A stretch of DNA of 23,550 nt from JBBRLA01 sp038231615 (lineage in GTDB: Bacteria > Myxococcota_A > Polyangia > Palsa-1104 > JAEUJZ01). The position numbers and the translations under genes are program-made. Positions 15,198 to 22,413 of this stretch are shown in pieces. Location: NCBI GenBank assembly GCA_038231615.1, contig JBBRLA010000036.1, positions 1 through 23,550 on the forward strand, in the 5' to 3' direction. Positions within the stretch are counted from its first letter, which is position 1, and each line of letters starts with the position of its first letter. The notes beneath the pieces are model-generated. The model had not been told where the DNA came from, did not search any database, and saw nothing but the letters and a program-made list of their open reading frames with translations.

Positions 15198-16033
15198 TAC
15201 AAGGGGACAACCGCGGCGCTTCGCGCTGGCTCTGGCTGCTGGTCGTCTTGTGCGGCCCCGGCTGCTTCTCCTTCGTGACCAAGGAGGAGGGCGAGGCCAT
15301 GAAGAAATCCATCGACAAGCTTCAGGCCGACAACAAGGACCTCGGCGACAAGCTGGCCCGGCAGAACGACGACCTGTCCGCCCGGCTGGGCCGCCTGGAC
15401 GGGGACATCAAGAACCGCGGCAGCGTCATGGCCGACACCGGCGAGCAGATCAGCAAACTGGGCAACGACCTGGGGATCGTCCAGGGCAAGATCGAACGCC
15501 TCGACGAGATCCAGAAGAGCATGGATCTCCTGCAAAAGAACTTCACCGACTACCGCGCCCAGTCGGACACCAAGCTGGAGCAACTGACCAACGCCAGCAC
15601 CACCGCCAAGAACCCGCCGCTGCCCGAGACCCCGGACGCCCTTTTCGCCGAGGCGCAGAAGCGCATGGACGCGCGGCAGTTCAACGAGGCCCGGCGCATG
15701 TTCGAGGCATTCATCAACCGGAACCCCGCGGACAAGCGGGCGGCGCAGGCCCAGCTCAGCATGGGCGAGGCCTACTTCGCCGAAGGCAAATTCGCCAACG
15801 CCATCGGGGCCTATACCAAGGTCGTGGACAACTTCCCCAAGTCCGAAGAGATCGAATCCGCCATGTTCAAAAACGGGCAAGCTTTCTTCGCCCTCAAATA
15901 CTGCGGCGACGCACGCATCTACTTCCAGGAGCTGCTCAAGCGCTATCCCAAGACCCGGTACAAGTCCGAGGCCGCCGAGCAGCTCAAGGAACTTACCCAA
16001 AAGGCCAAGAACAAGGCCATCTGCCAGTCGTAG
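15188..16033 (+). CDS. CpoB/YbgF-like coiled-coil TPR lipoprotein
   Basis: CpoB coordinates peptidoglycan synthesis with outer-membrane constriction through Tol-Pal. The 281-residue product has a signal ending WLLVVLCGPGC (Cys about 26), a long coiled coil from about 35 to 135 (MKKSIDKLQADNKDLGDKLARQ and on), a short Pro linker, and a C-terminal TPR domain (ALFAEAQKRMDARQFNEARRMFEAFI..., AQLSMGEAYFAEGKFANAIGAYTKVVDNFP, AMFKNGQAFFALKYCGDARIYFQELLKRYP), as in YbgF. E. coli CpoB is not a lipoprotein, so the Cys is a difference. It overlaps the Pal-like gene upstream, which supports a tol-pal type function. The N-terminus carries a fragment of the dispersed mini-repeat (GDNRGASR). Confidence 0.85.
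   Translation: MALIQGDNRGASRWLWLLVVLCGPGCFSFVTKEEGEAMKKSIDKLQADNKDLGDKLARQNDDLSARLGRLDGDIKNRGSVMADTGEQISKLGNDLGIVQGKIERLDEIQKSMDLLQKNFTDYRAQSDTKLEQLTNASTTAKNPPLPETPDALFAEAQKRMDARQFNEARRMFEAFINRNPADKRAAQAQLSMGEAYFAEGKFANAIGAYTKVVDNFPKSEEIESAMFKNGQAFFALKYCGDARIYFQELLKRYPKTRYKSEAAEQLKELTQKAKNKAICQS
15210..15227 (+). repeat. Dispersed mini-repeat, partial copy C
   Basis: ACCGCGGCGCTTCGCGCT differs at one base from the matching part of copy A read on its minus strand. It encodes NRGASR in the n-region of the CpoB-like signal peptide, in the same reading phase as HRDASR in copy B. Confidence 0.5.
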
Positions 16034-16090
16034 GCGATTTTGGCTTCGTTTGTCCCCAAAGTGCCCCAACCCGATGGCGAAATAAGCCCC

Positions 16091-16492
16091 ATGTGGGACC
16101 TCCTGCTCGCGGGCAGCGAGGAGCAGGCCGACGAGCTGGGCCTGGTTAACGACCACGACGACGATGACGATGACTGCTTCGGCCCCGAGACCCTGGCCAC
16201 GGTGGACCAGTGGCTGGCCGCACAGGAGGGCCCCCTGGGCGAAGAAGAGGCCGCGCGCCTGGGTTTTTTCCTTTCGCGGGTGCTCATCGAGACCCACGGC
16301 GGGGGCCTGACGCGCATTGCCGCGAAGGGCCACCCCCTGGATGAGGAATGGGCCATCACCGGCTTTGTCCAGGGGCTGCCGGAGGACTACCACGTGCCCT
16401 TCCTCATCTCCGCTGCCCGCATCGGCGTGGACCGCGCCCTCTCCGCCCAAGAGTGGTACCGCCAACTCCTTGCCGAAGCCAGCTCCGTCTGA
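16091..16492 (+). CDS. Small acidic hypothetical protein
   Basis: 133-residue product, strongly acidic near the start (GSEEQADELGLVNDHDDDDDDCF), then helical, ending EWYRQLLAEASSV. No family was recognised; it is probably cytosolic and soluble. The frame is open back to TTG 16040, but those 17 codons use A/T at the third position far more often than the rest, so I start at ATG 16091. It follows the CpoB-like gene by 57 bases and may be the last gene of that operon. Its 3' 40 bases are duplicated downstream at 16581-16620, a stranded copy of the C-terminus. Confidence 0.7.
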   Translation: MWDLLLAGSEEQADELGLVNDHDDDDDDCFGPETLATVDQWLAAQEGPLGEEEAARLGFFLSRVLIETHGGGLTRIAAKGHPLDEEWAITGFVQGLPEDYHVPFLISAARIGVDRALSAQEWYRQLLAEASSV

Positions 16493-16677
16493 ACCCGAAC
16501 CCCCTTTTCGCAAGAGCGGTGCTCAGTTGCGTTGAGGGCGAGTGCGCCCCCCCCATGTCCTCGCATTCGCGAGGCCACGGGTGGTACCGCCAACTCCTTG
16601 CCGAAGCCGGCGCCGTCTGACCCCGAATCCCCTTTTCGCAAGAGCGGTGCTCAGTTGCGTTGAGGGCGAGTGCGCCC
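16453..16677 (+). repeat. 97-bp direct repeats (two copies, period 128)
   Basis: 16453-16549 and 16581-16677 are near identical, with about five mismatches. Each contains the 3' end of the acidic-protein gene (WYRQLLAEA...V-stop) followed by downstream DNA with GCGGTGCTCAGTTGCG. The second copy is therefore a gene-end duplicate with no gene body. Confidence 0.92.
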
Positions 16678-16758
16678 GGAGCCGGCGAGCGGAGCGGCCT
16701 ACTGGCCGTGAGCACGGCGGTGAGGACGTAAACCGCCCTCAACGCAACTGAGCACCGC
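16644..16758. repeat. 115-bp element with perfect 24-bp terminal inverted repeats
   Basis: 16644-16667 (GCGGTGCTCAGTTGCGTTGA then GGGC) and 16735-16758 are exact reverse complements, enclosing 67 bases that hold a smaller CGGCC-TACT-GGCCG hairpin. A single left arm also exists at 16516-16539. It may be a non-autonomous mobile element, or a large hairpin separating the convergent genes. No target-site duplication is evident and there is no T run. The element fills most of the 267-base gene-free stretch. Confidence 0.8.
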
Positions 16759-16759
16759 G

Positions 16760-17806
16760 TTACGGGCCTCGGCGGCCTAGGCCCGACCGCTCGTATACTG
16801 CGTCGATGACTTCCATGTTCGCGATGGAGTCCGAAAGCGGCAGTTCCGGCCGTCCCAGGCGCACCGAATCCAGGAACGACCACAACTGATAGGTATAACT
16901 CGTCTCGCCGCGGACCTTCTCCTTGACGATCTTTTGCCGGTCCGGGCCCCCCGCCTCTTGGCCCGAGCGCACCTCCAGCAGGTGATACAGGCTCGGCATG
17001 AAGGGGTTCACCACCCGCATCTCGCCCCGCTGACCCACCACCCGCGCCCCCGCCCCGATCAGCCGACGCGAGAGCAGCGAGCAGGTGATCTTCCCCGTCA
17101 CCCCCCCGTCGAATTCGAACTCCGCCGTCATGTACCGGTCCACCCTTTTCGACCACATCCCGGCCTGCGCGCTGACCACCCGCGGCTCCGACCCGGCAAG
17201 GTAGCGCAAGAGATTGATCGCATAGCTGCCCACGTCCATCGTCGCCCCCCCCGACAGGTCCAGGCGATAGCGGATGTTCCCGGGCAGGAGCAACGGGATG
17301 CACAGCTCGGTCTCGATGTGCCGGAGCGCCCCGATCGGGCCCTTTTCGCCCAGCTCGATCAGCGTCTTCATGCGCCGACACAGGGGATGGAAGCGATAGT
17401 GGAACGCCTCCATCAGCACCCGCCCGCTTTCCGCCGCCGTCGCCGCCATGCGCCGCGCCTCGTCGGCGTTCGAGGCCAGCGGCTTCTCGCACAGGACGTG
17501 CTTGCCCGCCCGCAGCGCCTTTTCCGACCACTCGCAGTGCAGGCTGTTCGGCAGCGGGATGTAGACCGCCCCGATCTCGGGGTCTGAAAGCAAATCCTCG
17601 TAGCGCCGGTGCACCACGGGAATATCGTACCGGCGGGCGAAGTCCCGCGCCCGGGTCTCGTCGCGGGCGGCGATGGCGTGGATGGCCACCCCGGGGGTCC
17701 GTTGCGCCGGTCGCAAGAGCGCCATGGGGACGATGCGGGCGGCGCCCAGAATGCCAATCTTCAGCGGAGAATCGTTGTTCTTGAGTGGGTTGTCTGACAT
17801 GGGCAT
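16760..17806 (-). CDS. Gfo/Idh/MocA family NAD(P)-dependent oxidoreductase
   Basis: Cytosolic dehydrogenase family acting mostly on sugars, inositols and related alcohols. The 348-residue product has the Rossmann start KIGILGAARIVPMALL (16-31), AIAARDETRARDFARRY, VYIPLPNSLHCEWSEKALRAGKHVLCEKPLA with the signature CEKP (about 106), and MDVGSYAINLLRYLAG in the substrate domain. Starts at ATG 17806 and 17800 are equivalent. It lies 42 bases downstream of the methyltransferase on the same strand, so the two probably form an operon. The substrate is not evident; a sugar or trans-1,2-dihydrodiol dehydrogenase-like activity is possible. Confidence 0.88.
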   Translation of the reverse strand: MPMSDNPLKNNDSPLKIGILGAARIVPMALLRPAQRTPGVAIHAIAARDETRARDFARRYDIPVVHRRYEDLLSDPEIGAVYIPLPNSLHCEWSEKALRAGKHVLCEKPLASNADEARRMAATAAESGRVLMEAFHYRFHPLCRRMKTLIELGEKGPIGALRHIETELCIPLLLPGNIRYRLDLSGGATMDVGSYAINLLRYLAGSEPRVVSAQAGMWSKRVDRYMTAEFEFDGGVTGKITCSLLSRRLIGAGARVVGQRGEMRVVNPFMPSLYHLLEVRSGQEAGGPDRQKIVKEKVRGETSYTYQLWSFLDSVRLGRPELPLSDSIANMEVIDAVYERSGLGRRGP

Positions 17807-17848
17807 GCTGGCCCCATGGTCGCACAGGAAGGGGCCCTTTGGGGGCCG

Positions 17849-18652
17849 CTACTTCCGCGCCAGGTAGCTGATGCACGAGTCGCTGGTGTCGGCGCCAATC
17901 AGCCGCCCCGACAGGTCGTAGGCCTCGGCACCGGGGAGAAAGCCGACGCTCTCCAGTTGCCGCCGCATGTTTCGCAGGCTCACGTAGTAGATCATCGTGG
18001 CGTAGTCGTGGCACAGGTCGTTTATCACCGAGTACTCCGGGCTGCGCCGGTCGTGCTTGCTGTAGCGCCGGTGGTTGTAGGCCCGCACCGCGCTGGTCCT
18101 GGCGAAGCGCCACATGCGCAGCGCCATGCGCAGCGGGTTTGGCGAAAGTTCCAGCGGCGGCAACTGCATCCCGCGCCGGTGATCCGGGCTGTCCTGGTTG
18201 TGGTTCGAGAAAAGGAATGCCCCGCCGCGCCACAGCACCCGGCGCACCTCGCGCAGGATCTGCATGCGGTCCTCGTGGCCGACCATGCCCAGGCCGTTGC
18301 AGGTGAAGGTTACCAGAAAGAAGCTCTCGTCGGGGAAGCGGGACAGGTCCCGGGCGTCGCCGAACTCGAAGCGCACCCCGGGGTACTTCCGCTTGCAGGT
18401 CTCGACCATTTTGGGCGTGTAGTCCAGGCCGACATAGTCCCGGCTGATGGTCAAAAGCGGCTCGACCGTGCGCCCGCCGCCGACCCCCAGGTCGAGAATG
18501 GGTTTGCCCTGGGCCTCGCCCCGGATGCGATCCCACAAAACCTGCTCCGCCGGCCAGATCTCCTGGTTCCGGGCATAGCGCGCCACCGCCTCGGGGGTGC
18601 GCATGGTGGTCTGGTTCAACTGATCGATGATCGGAAGAGATTCGCCGTGCAT
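17849..18652 (-). CDS. Class I SAM-dependent methyltransferase
   Basis: 267-residue product with SAM motif I ILDLGVGGGRTVEPLL (about 52-67), acidic GLDYTPKMVETC, FGDARDLSRFPDESFFLVTFTCNGLGMVGHEDRMQILREVRRVLWRGGAFLFSNHN, then a Arg/His-rich substrate domain. The family is typical of small-molecule methylation. AAGGGTGG lies just upstream of ATG 18652. The gene is divergent from the OmpA/TSP3 gene and precedes the oxidoreductase; together the pair looks like a small sugar or secondary-metabolite modification unit, which is inference. The substrate is unknown. Confidence 0.86.
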   Translation of the reverse strand: MHGESLPIIDQLNQTTMRTPEAVARYARNQEIWPAEQVLWDRIRGEAQGKPILDLGVGGGRTVEPLLTISRDYVGLDYTPKMVETCKRKYPGVRFEFGDARDLSRFPDESFFLVTFTCNGLGMVGHEDRMQILREVRRVLWRGGAFLFSNHNQDSPDHRRGMQLPPLELSPNPLRMALRMWRFARTSAVRAYNHRRYSKHDRRSPEYSVINDLCHDYATMIYYVSLRNMRRQLESVGFLPGAEAYDLSGRLIGADTSDSCISYLARK

Positions 18653-18694
18653 GCCACCCTTGTAAGCGCAAAAATGTCCCTGGCAAGCCCCAGG

Positions 18695-18712
18695 TGATTC
18701 CTGTCAGAATCA
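18695..18712. promoter_or_regulatory. Hairpin/operator candidate TGATTC-N6-GAATCA
   Basis: TGATTCCTGTCAGAATCA has perfect 6-base arms, in the 64-base divergent gap just before ATG 18717. It includes CAGAAT, a -10-like hexamer ending 7 bases before the ATG. It may be a regulator site acting on the OmpA gene or on both genes. Confidence 0.35.
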
Positions 18713-18716
18713 ACCC

Positions 18717-19454
18717 ATGTCGATGCTGAAGAACGGCCCGGCCGCCGCCGGGATGCTTGTCGCTGTCTGCCTGTCTTTTCTGGCCCGGGCACCGGCCCTG
18801 GCCTGCGGGCCCGCCAAGGAAGACGCCACCGCCGATCGCGACCATGACGGCGTCCCTGACACCTGGGACCACTGCCCCGACAGGGCCGGCCCCCTGGCCA
18901 ACCTGGGCTGTCCCGATCGCGACGAGGACAACGACGGCATCATCGACCGCCTCGACTACTGCCCCAGCGTCCGGGGCAGCGCCGACAACCACGGCTGTCC
19001 CGATGCCAGCACCCCGGGCACCGCGGCACAAAAGCTGGATGTCGGCACTTTGTCCCCGCAGTCGCAGTCGCCGCAGCCGCCCCAGGTGCGCATCAGCGGC
19101 ACGCACCTCGCCTTTTCCGAACCCATCTCCTTCGATCCCGGGCTCGACACCCTGACCCCTGCCGGGCAGGCCCAGGTGGAGGCCGCTGCCCAGCTGCTCA
19201 ATGCCCGCCCAGAGTTGCGGCAGCGCAACCTTACCATCGAGGGCCACGTCGACGAGCCGGGGAACACCGCCGCGCAGGCCAAGGACCTTTCCCGCCGCCG
19301 CGCCGAGGCGGTGAAGAAGCTCCTTTCGCGGCTCGGCGTGGCCCCCGATCGCCTGCGCACACAGGGGTACGGCTACACCCGCCTCCTGGACCGCAGCGAG
19401 ACCCCCGCCGCCCAGAAGATCAACAACCGCATCGAAATCGTCTTCAGCGAATAA
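18717..19454 (+). CDS. OmpA-family protein with thrombospondin type 3 repeats
   Basis: Envelope protein of 245 residues. After a signal peptide (MLVAVCLSFLARAPALA, cut before about residue 30) come calcium-binding TSP3-like repeats: DRDHDGVPDTWDHCPDRAG, DRDEDNDGIIDRLDYCPSVRG and NHGCPD (about 40-97). Then there is a Gln/Pro/Ser linker and a C-terminal OmpA domain (ISFDPGLDTLTPAGQAQVEAAAQLL, GHVDEPGNTAAQAKDLSRRRAEAVKKLL, INNRIEIVF). The domain pairs peptidoglycan binding with a rigid calcium-stabilised stalk, as in OprF-type proteins, but there is no N-terminal barrel. No Shine-Dalgarno is visible at 18717 or 18723. It is followed by the tandem repeat region and is convergent with the MCP-like gene. 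Confidence 0.88.
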   Translation: MSMLKNGPAAAGMLVAVCLSFLARAPALACGPAKEDATADRDHDGVPDTWDHCPDRAGPLANLGCPDRDEDNDGIIDRLDYCPSVRGSADNHGCPDASTPGTAAQKLDVGTLSPQSQSPQPPQVRISGTHLAFSEPISFDPGLDTLTPAGQAQVEAAAQLLNARPELRQRNLTIEGHVDEPGNTAAQAKDLSRRRAEAVKKLLSRLGVAPDRLRTQGYGYTRLLDRSETPAAQKINNRIEIVFSE

Positions 19455-19487
19455 ACCCACGGCGTCATCCCTCGCGAAAAAACATCG

Positions 19488-19640
19488 CTTCTCCCGTGAC
19501 CCCGACGACTGGGCAGAGCCGGCCCGGGACGTGTCACCCGCGGTCAAAAAAACCTGACTTCTCCCGCGGACCCCGACGACTGGGCAGAGCCGGCCCGGGA
19601 AGCGTCACCCGCGGTCAAAAAAACATCACTTCTCCCGCGG
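19488..19640. repeat. About 70-bp tandem repeats copying the 3' end of the MCP-like gene
   Basis: Two complete units starting at 19488 and 19558, plus a partial unit at 19629 inside the gene, share CTTCTCCCG, CCCCGACGACTGGGCAGAGC, CGGCCCGGGA and CCCGCGGTCAAAAAAAC. On the minus strand the last bases of the gene (AGEVMFF-stop) recur as AGEVRFF-stop and then GEAMFFR. So the gene end and following DNA were amplified in tandem, leaving A7 or A6 runs in every unit. It occupies most of the 160-base convergent gap. Confidence 0.88.
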
Positions 19641-20595
19641 TGAGTTCGACCCGCGGGTCGCTCGCCAGATCGCCCATGCGGCGGCACGGACGGGGGGCGT
19701 TCTCCCGGGCCGCCGAAAGCGCCTCCTGCACCGCCTGCCTGGGGTCCATCCCGCCGGGTTCACCCGCCTCGACCTTGGACCCCAGCCGCTGCAAGAATTC
19801 CGTCAGGATCGCCGCGTTGTGCCCGACCATGTCCTCCAGCGACCGCAGGTCCTGGGCCATCCGGTCCTGGAACTGCAAGTGGGTCAGGATCTCTCCCGAC
19901 CCCGTGAGCAGCCGCTCCACCCGCTCCTGGCTCTCGGAAAGCGCCTGGTGCATGGTCTTCTGCGTCTGGTCCGACGCCGTCTGGAAGCGCGATACCTGCA
20001 CGAACTGCTGCTGCGAAAAAGCCTCCGTCATCCCCAGAAGGGCCTGCGCGTTCTGCGTGATCATCGGCATGTATTCGCCCAGCCGATGGGCCAGATCGGC
20101 GATCGACCGGTTGGCCTTCTGCACGTCGTGGGACAGGTCGCGCATCTGGTTGGCGATCACCGCGAAGGCGGCCCCCGCCGTGCCCATCCGCACCGACTCG
20201 ATCTGCCCGTTGATGGTCAGGATGCGGGCGGAGTCGGAGATCCTGCCGATGGACTCGGCGAAGCTGGCGATCTCCCGGGACAGGTGCTGCGATCGCTCCG
20301 CCACGTCGCTCTGCTGGCGCAAGAGCGCCACCGCATCCTGGCAATAGCGCGACTGGTGCAAAATGACCTCGGCGGCGATCTCCCGCTCGCCCCCCGTCCG
20401 GTCTTGCAGGGTGCGCAGATCGCCGACGTGCTGCCGCGCCTCGTGGTTGATGCTGGTGAGGTTTTGCGCAGCCGCCATGATCTCGGTCTCGGACAGGCCC
20501 AGCGCCCCCTCGATGATCTGGTTGATCCGCGCCTTGAACCGCTCCTGCTCCTCGGCCACGGCCACGGCCAGTTGCTGGATGAGGCTTCCGTTCAT
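19615..20595 (-). CDS. Soluble MCP-like signalling protein with CheZ-like D-x3-Q motif
   Basis: 326-residue, helical, cytosolic protein with no membrane segment or HAMP domain. Residues about 110-160 (IASFAESIGRISDSARILTI..., QIESVRMGTAGAAFAVIANQMRDLS) match the signalling hairpin of methyl-accepting chemotaxis proteins (canonical NAAIEAARAGE..GFAVVADEVR), but with Asn-Gln-Ile-Glu-Ser replacing the usual residues. Residues 240-250 (LQFQDRMAQDL) carry D244-x3-Q248, the arrangement of the catalytic helix of CheZ phosphatases. The short Pro/Arg-rich tail ends VELTAGEVMFF. ATG 20595 is used; GTG 20604 is possible. It lies downstream of three unrecognised genes on the same strand and may be their signalling output or input. 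The family is confident; the pathway is not. Confidence 0.8.
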   Translation of the reverse strand: MNGSLIQQLAVAVAEEQERFKARINQIIEGALGLSETEIMAAAQNLTSINHEARQHVGDLRTLQDRTGGEREIAAEVILHQSRYCQDAVALLRQQSDVAERSQHLSREIASFAESIGRISDSARILTINGQIESVRMGTAGAAFAVIANQMRDLSHDVQKANRSIADLAHRLGEYMPMITQNAQALLGMTEAFSQQQFVQVSRFQTASDQTQKTMHQALSESQERVERLLTGSGEILTHLQFQDRMAQDLRSLEDMVGHNAAILTEFLQRLGSKVEAGEPGGMDPRQAVQEALSAARENAPRPCRRMGDLASDPRVELTAGEVMFF

Positions 20596-20627
20596 GTCAT
20601 TCACGGCCGCGCTTTTTCGCTAGGAGA

Positions 20628-21440
20628 CTACCGCCCGCCGCCCTTACGGCGGTCTTGCGGCGCCAGGACCTGGGCCACGTTTTCGTACTCGCGCTGCTTC
20701 TGCTCGTCCAGGGTGGAAAGCGCGCTTTTGGCGCGCAGCGGGTCGATCGCCTCGCCTGCATGGGCATCCACGATGGTTTGCAGCAGTTCCTCCTGCTTGC
20801 CGGCAGAAAGGACCTCCGCCGCCCGCCGCTTGCCGCGCTTCTTGCCGGTGTCGGTCTTGGCGATCCCCACCGCTTTCTGCTTCTGCTCCATCTCCAGCAC
20901 CGGCTTCCAGATGGCCTGGAGCCGCTTCTGCTTGTCGGTAAAGGGCAGGCCCGGCGCGGGCAGGTAGGCCTCGATCCGGCTTTTGATAAAGTCGCGCTGC
21001 TTGCGCAGGAGCGCCCCCACCACCGCCCGGCTGTCTTCGGTGTCCGCCCCGACCTCCACTGCGGCGCCGAGCACGCCGAACATCGGACCCAGCTTGTTCA
21101 GTTTTTCTTCAAACGCCACCGGCGTGACCCCGGCGCGTTTTAGCAGCACCTCGGGGGCCGCTGGCAGCACCACCACCATCACCCGGGCCAGGGTCGACAC
21201 CCGGGGGTCCACCTGCAAGAGCAACGTCTTTTCGCCGGGCAGGTCCGCGGCCACCGTGTCATCGACGCCCAGGCCGGCGACCAGCCGGGCGATGTCGAGC
21301 GCCGCCTTGCTCACCAAAAGGGCCGGCTGGCGCAGCGCCCGGCGATCCGGGTTCGCCCCCCCGGGGACCGGCGGCAGGGCCGCAAAAAGCGGTGCGGTCT
21401 TGCCGCGCACGATCGGGGTAGGTACGGTCTTTATCTTCAT
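20628..21440 (-). CDS. Hypothetical cytosolic helical protein (270 aa)
   Basis: 270 residues, no signal or membrane helix. A Pro-rich N-terminus (PLFAALPPVPGGANPDRR) is followed by a helical middle (VDPRVSTLARVMVVVLPAAPEVLLKRAGVTP..., LGPMFGVLGAAVEVGADTEDSRAVVGALLRKQRDFI) and a Lys/Arg-rich region (TGKKRGKRRAAEVL, about 210-223), ending in charged helices. No family was recognised. The stop is 23 to 32 bases from the MCP-like start, so co-transcription with it is likely. ATG 21440 follows a modest GGAT. The Lys-rich patch might bind nucleic acid or acidic partners, but that is only a guess. Confidence 0.72.
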   Translation of the reverse strand: MKIKTVPTPIVRGKTAPLFAALPPVPGGANPDRRALRQPALLVSKAALDIARLVAGLGVDDTVAADLPGEKTLLLQVDPRVSTLARVMVVVLPAAPEVLLKRAGVTPVAFEEKLNKLGPMFGVLGAAVEVGADTEDSRAVVGALLRKQRDFIKSRIEAYLPAPGLPFTDKQKRLQAIWKPVLEMEQKQKAVGIAKTDTGKKRGKRRAAEVLSAGKQEELLQTIVDAHAGEAIDPLRAKSALSTLDEQKQREYENVAQVLAPQDRRKGGGR

Positions 21441-21510
21441 GTCGATCCGTTTCTTTTATTGAAGTCGTCGGCTATCGCCGGCAATCGCCGCATGCGCCGC
21501 CGGTCGTGGG

Positions 21511-22326
21511 TCATGCGCCGCCCACTTTTGGCTTGCTGGAGCGGTGCTTCCTGATGAGCATCGGCTTGCCCGGGCTGGCCTGCCGCCCCGGCTTGTTCTT
21601 CGTCGTCCCCGCGGCCCCGGTCGGCTTCTTGGCCGGGACTTTTGCCAAAACCCCCGTCGAGGGCTTCGGCAGCGGGCTGCCCTTCAGGGTCTGCACACCG
21701 GCGATGACCCCCTGCTGCGCCAGGGACAGGGCCAGCTTCTGCTGGTGCCGCGCCATCTGCCGCCCGGCCCGCGCCTTGGCGCCCTGCACCTGGTCCTGGA
21801 CCTTCAGGCGGATCTTCTCCACCGGGGCCACCACCGCCCGCACCACCCGGCGATCCTCCTCGGCCGTCAGCGGGTCCACTTCGATAGCGTCCGCCGCCGC
21901 CGTAATGAGGTCCATGTCCCCGGACAGGTCCGCCGCCACCAGCATGGTCCCCTTGCGGCCGATATCCGTCGCCTGCCCCGTCGAGTCCTCCATCTGGACC
22001 AGCGCCGTGTCCATCTGGAAGAGTGCCGGCATGATCGTCGGGTCCACCCCGATCTCCTTCATCAGGTCCGCGGCCATCTTCACCATCTCCGCGTAGCTGG
22101 CATTCAGTTCCATCTCCTGCAGCGAGGGCGGGTCGCCCACCTCCGCCCGCTCGCTCTGGGAAAGCGTCACCAGGTCCGCCTGGTCCCGGGCCTGGTAGAT
22201 GCCCTGGCTGCGCCGCCGTATCTCGTCCGGCCCCGGAATGGTCCCCTGCGTTGACCCCCCCGCCGAGGGAAGTACCTGCCCCAGCAGCCCGCTGGTCGTG
22301 TTGTCCGTCGTGTGCGTCTGTTCCAT
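21511..22326 (-). CDS. Hypothetical cytosolic protein with basic tail (271 aa)
   Basis: 271 residues starting MEQTHTTDNTTSGLLG; the frame extends to ATG 22389 but the preferred start is 22326. After a polar Gly/Ser N-terminus come helical segments (ELNASYAEMVKMAADLMKEIGVDPTIMPALFQMD..., DLITAAADAIEVDPLTAEEDRRVVRAVVAPVEKI), then a Lys/Pro/Gly-rich basic tail (about 220-271, AKKPTGAAGTTKNKPGRQ). No known family was recognised. The acidic-helical body with a disordered basic tail is shared in style with the two neighbouring unknown genes. About 70 bases separate it from the next gene. Confidence 0.68.
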   Translation of the reverse strand: MEQTHTTDNTTSGLLGQVLPSAGGSTQGTIPGPDEIRRRSQGIYQARDQADLVTLSQSERAEVGDPPSLQEMELNASYAEMVKMAADLMKEIGVDPTIMPALFQMDTALVQMEDSTGQATDIGRKGTMLVAADLSGDMDLITAAADAIEVDPLTAEEDRRVVRAVVAPVEKIRLKVQDQVQGAKARAGRQMARHQQKLALSLAQQGVIAGVQTLKGSPLPKPSTGVLAKVPAKKPTGAAGTTKNKPGRQASPGKPMLIRKHRSSKPKVGGA

Positions 22327-22413
22327 GTTGGTTTTTCCCGTGCTCGTCCTCTTCAGCTTTAATGGATGACAGATCCGCGGCGGCGGCACCAGCCCTTTTC
22401 GCCGGATTTGTGT

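Noticed and set aside
16644..16758. Integron attC site
   Set aside because: The terminal arms lack the R'' RYYYAAC and R' GTTRRRY layout; no integrase or cassette array is near.
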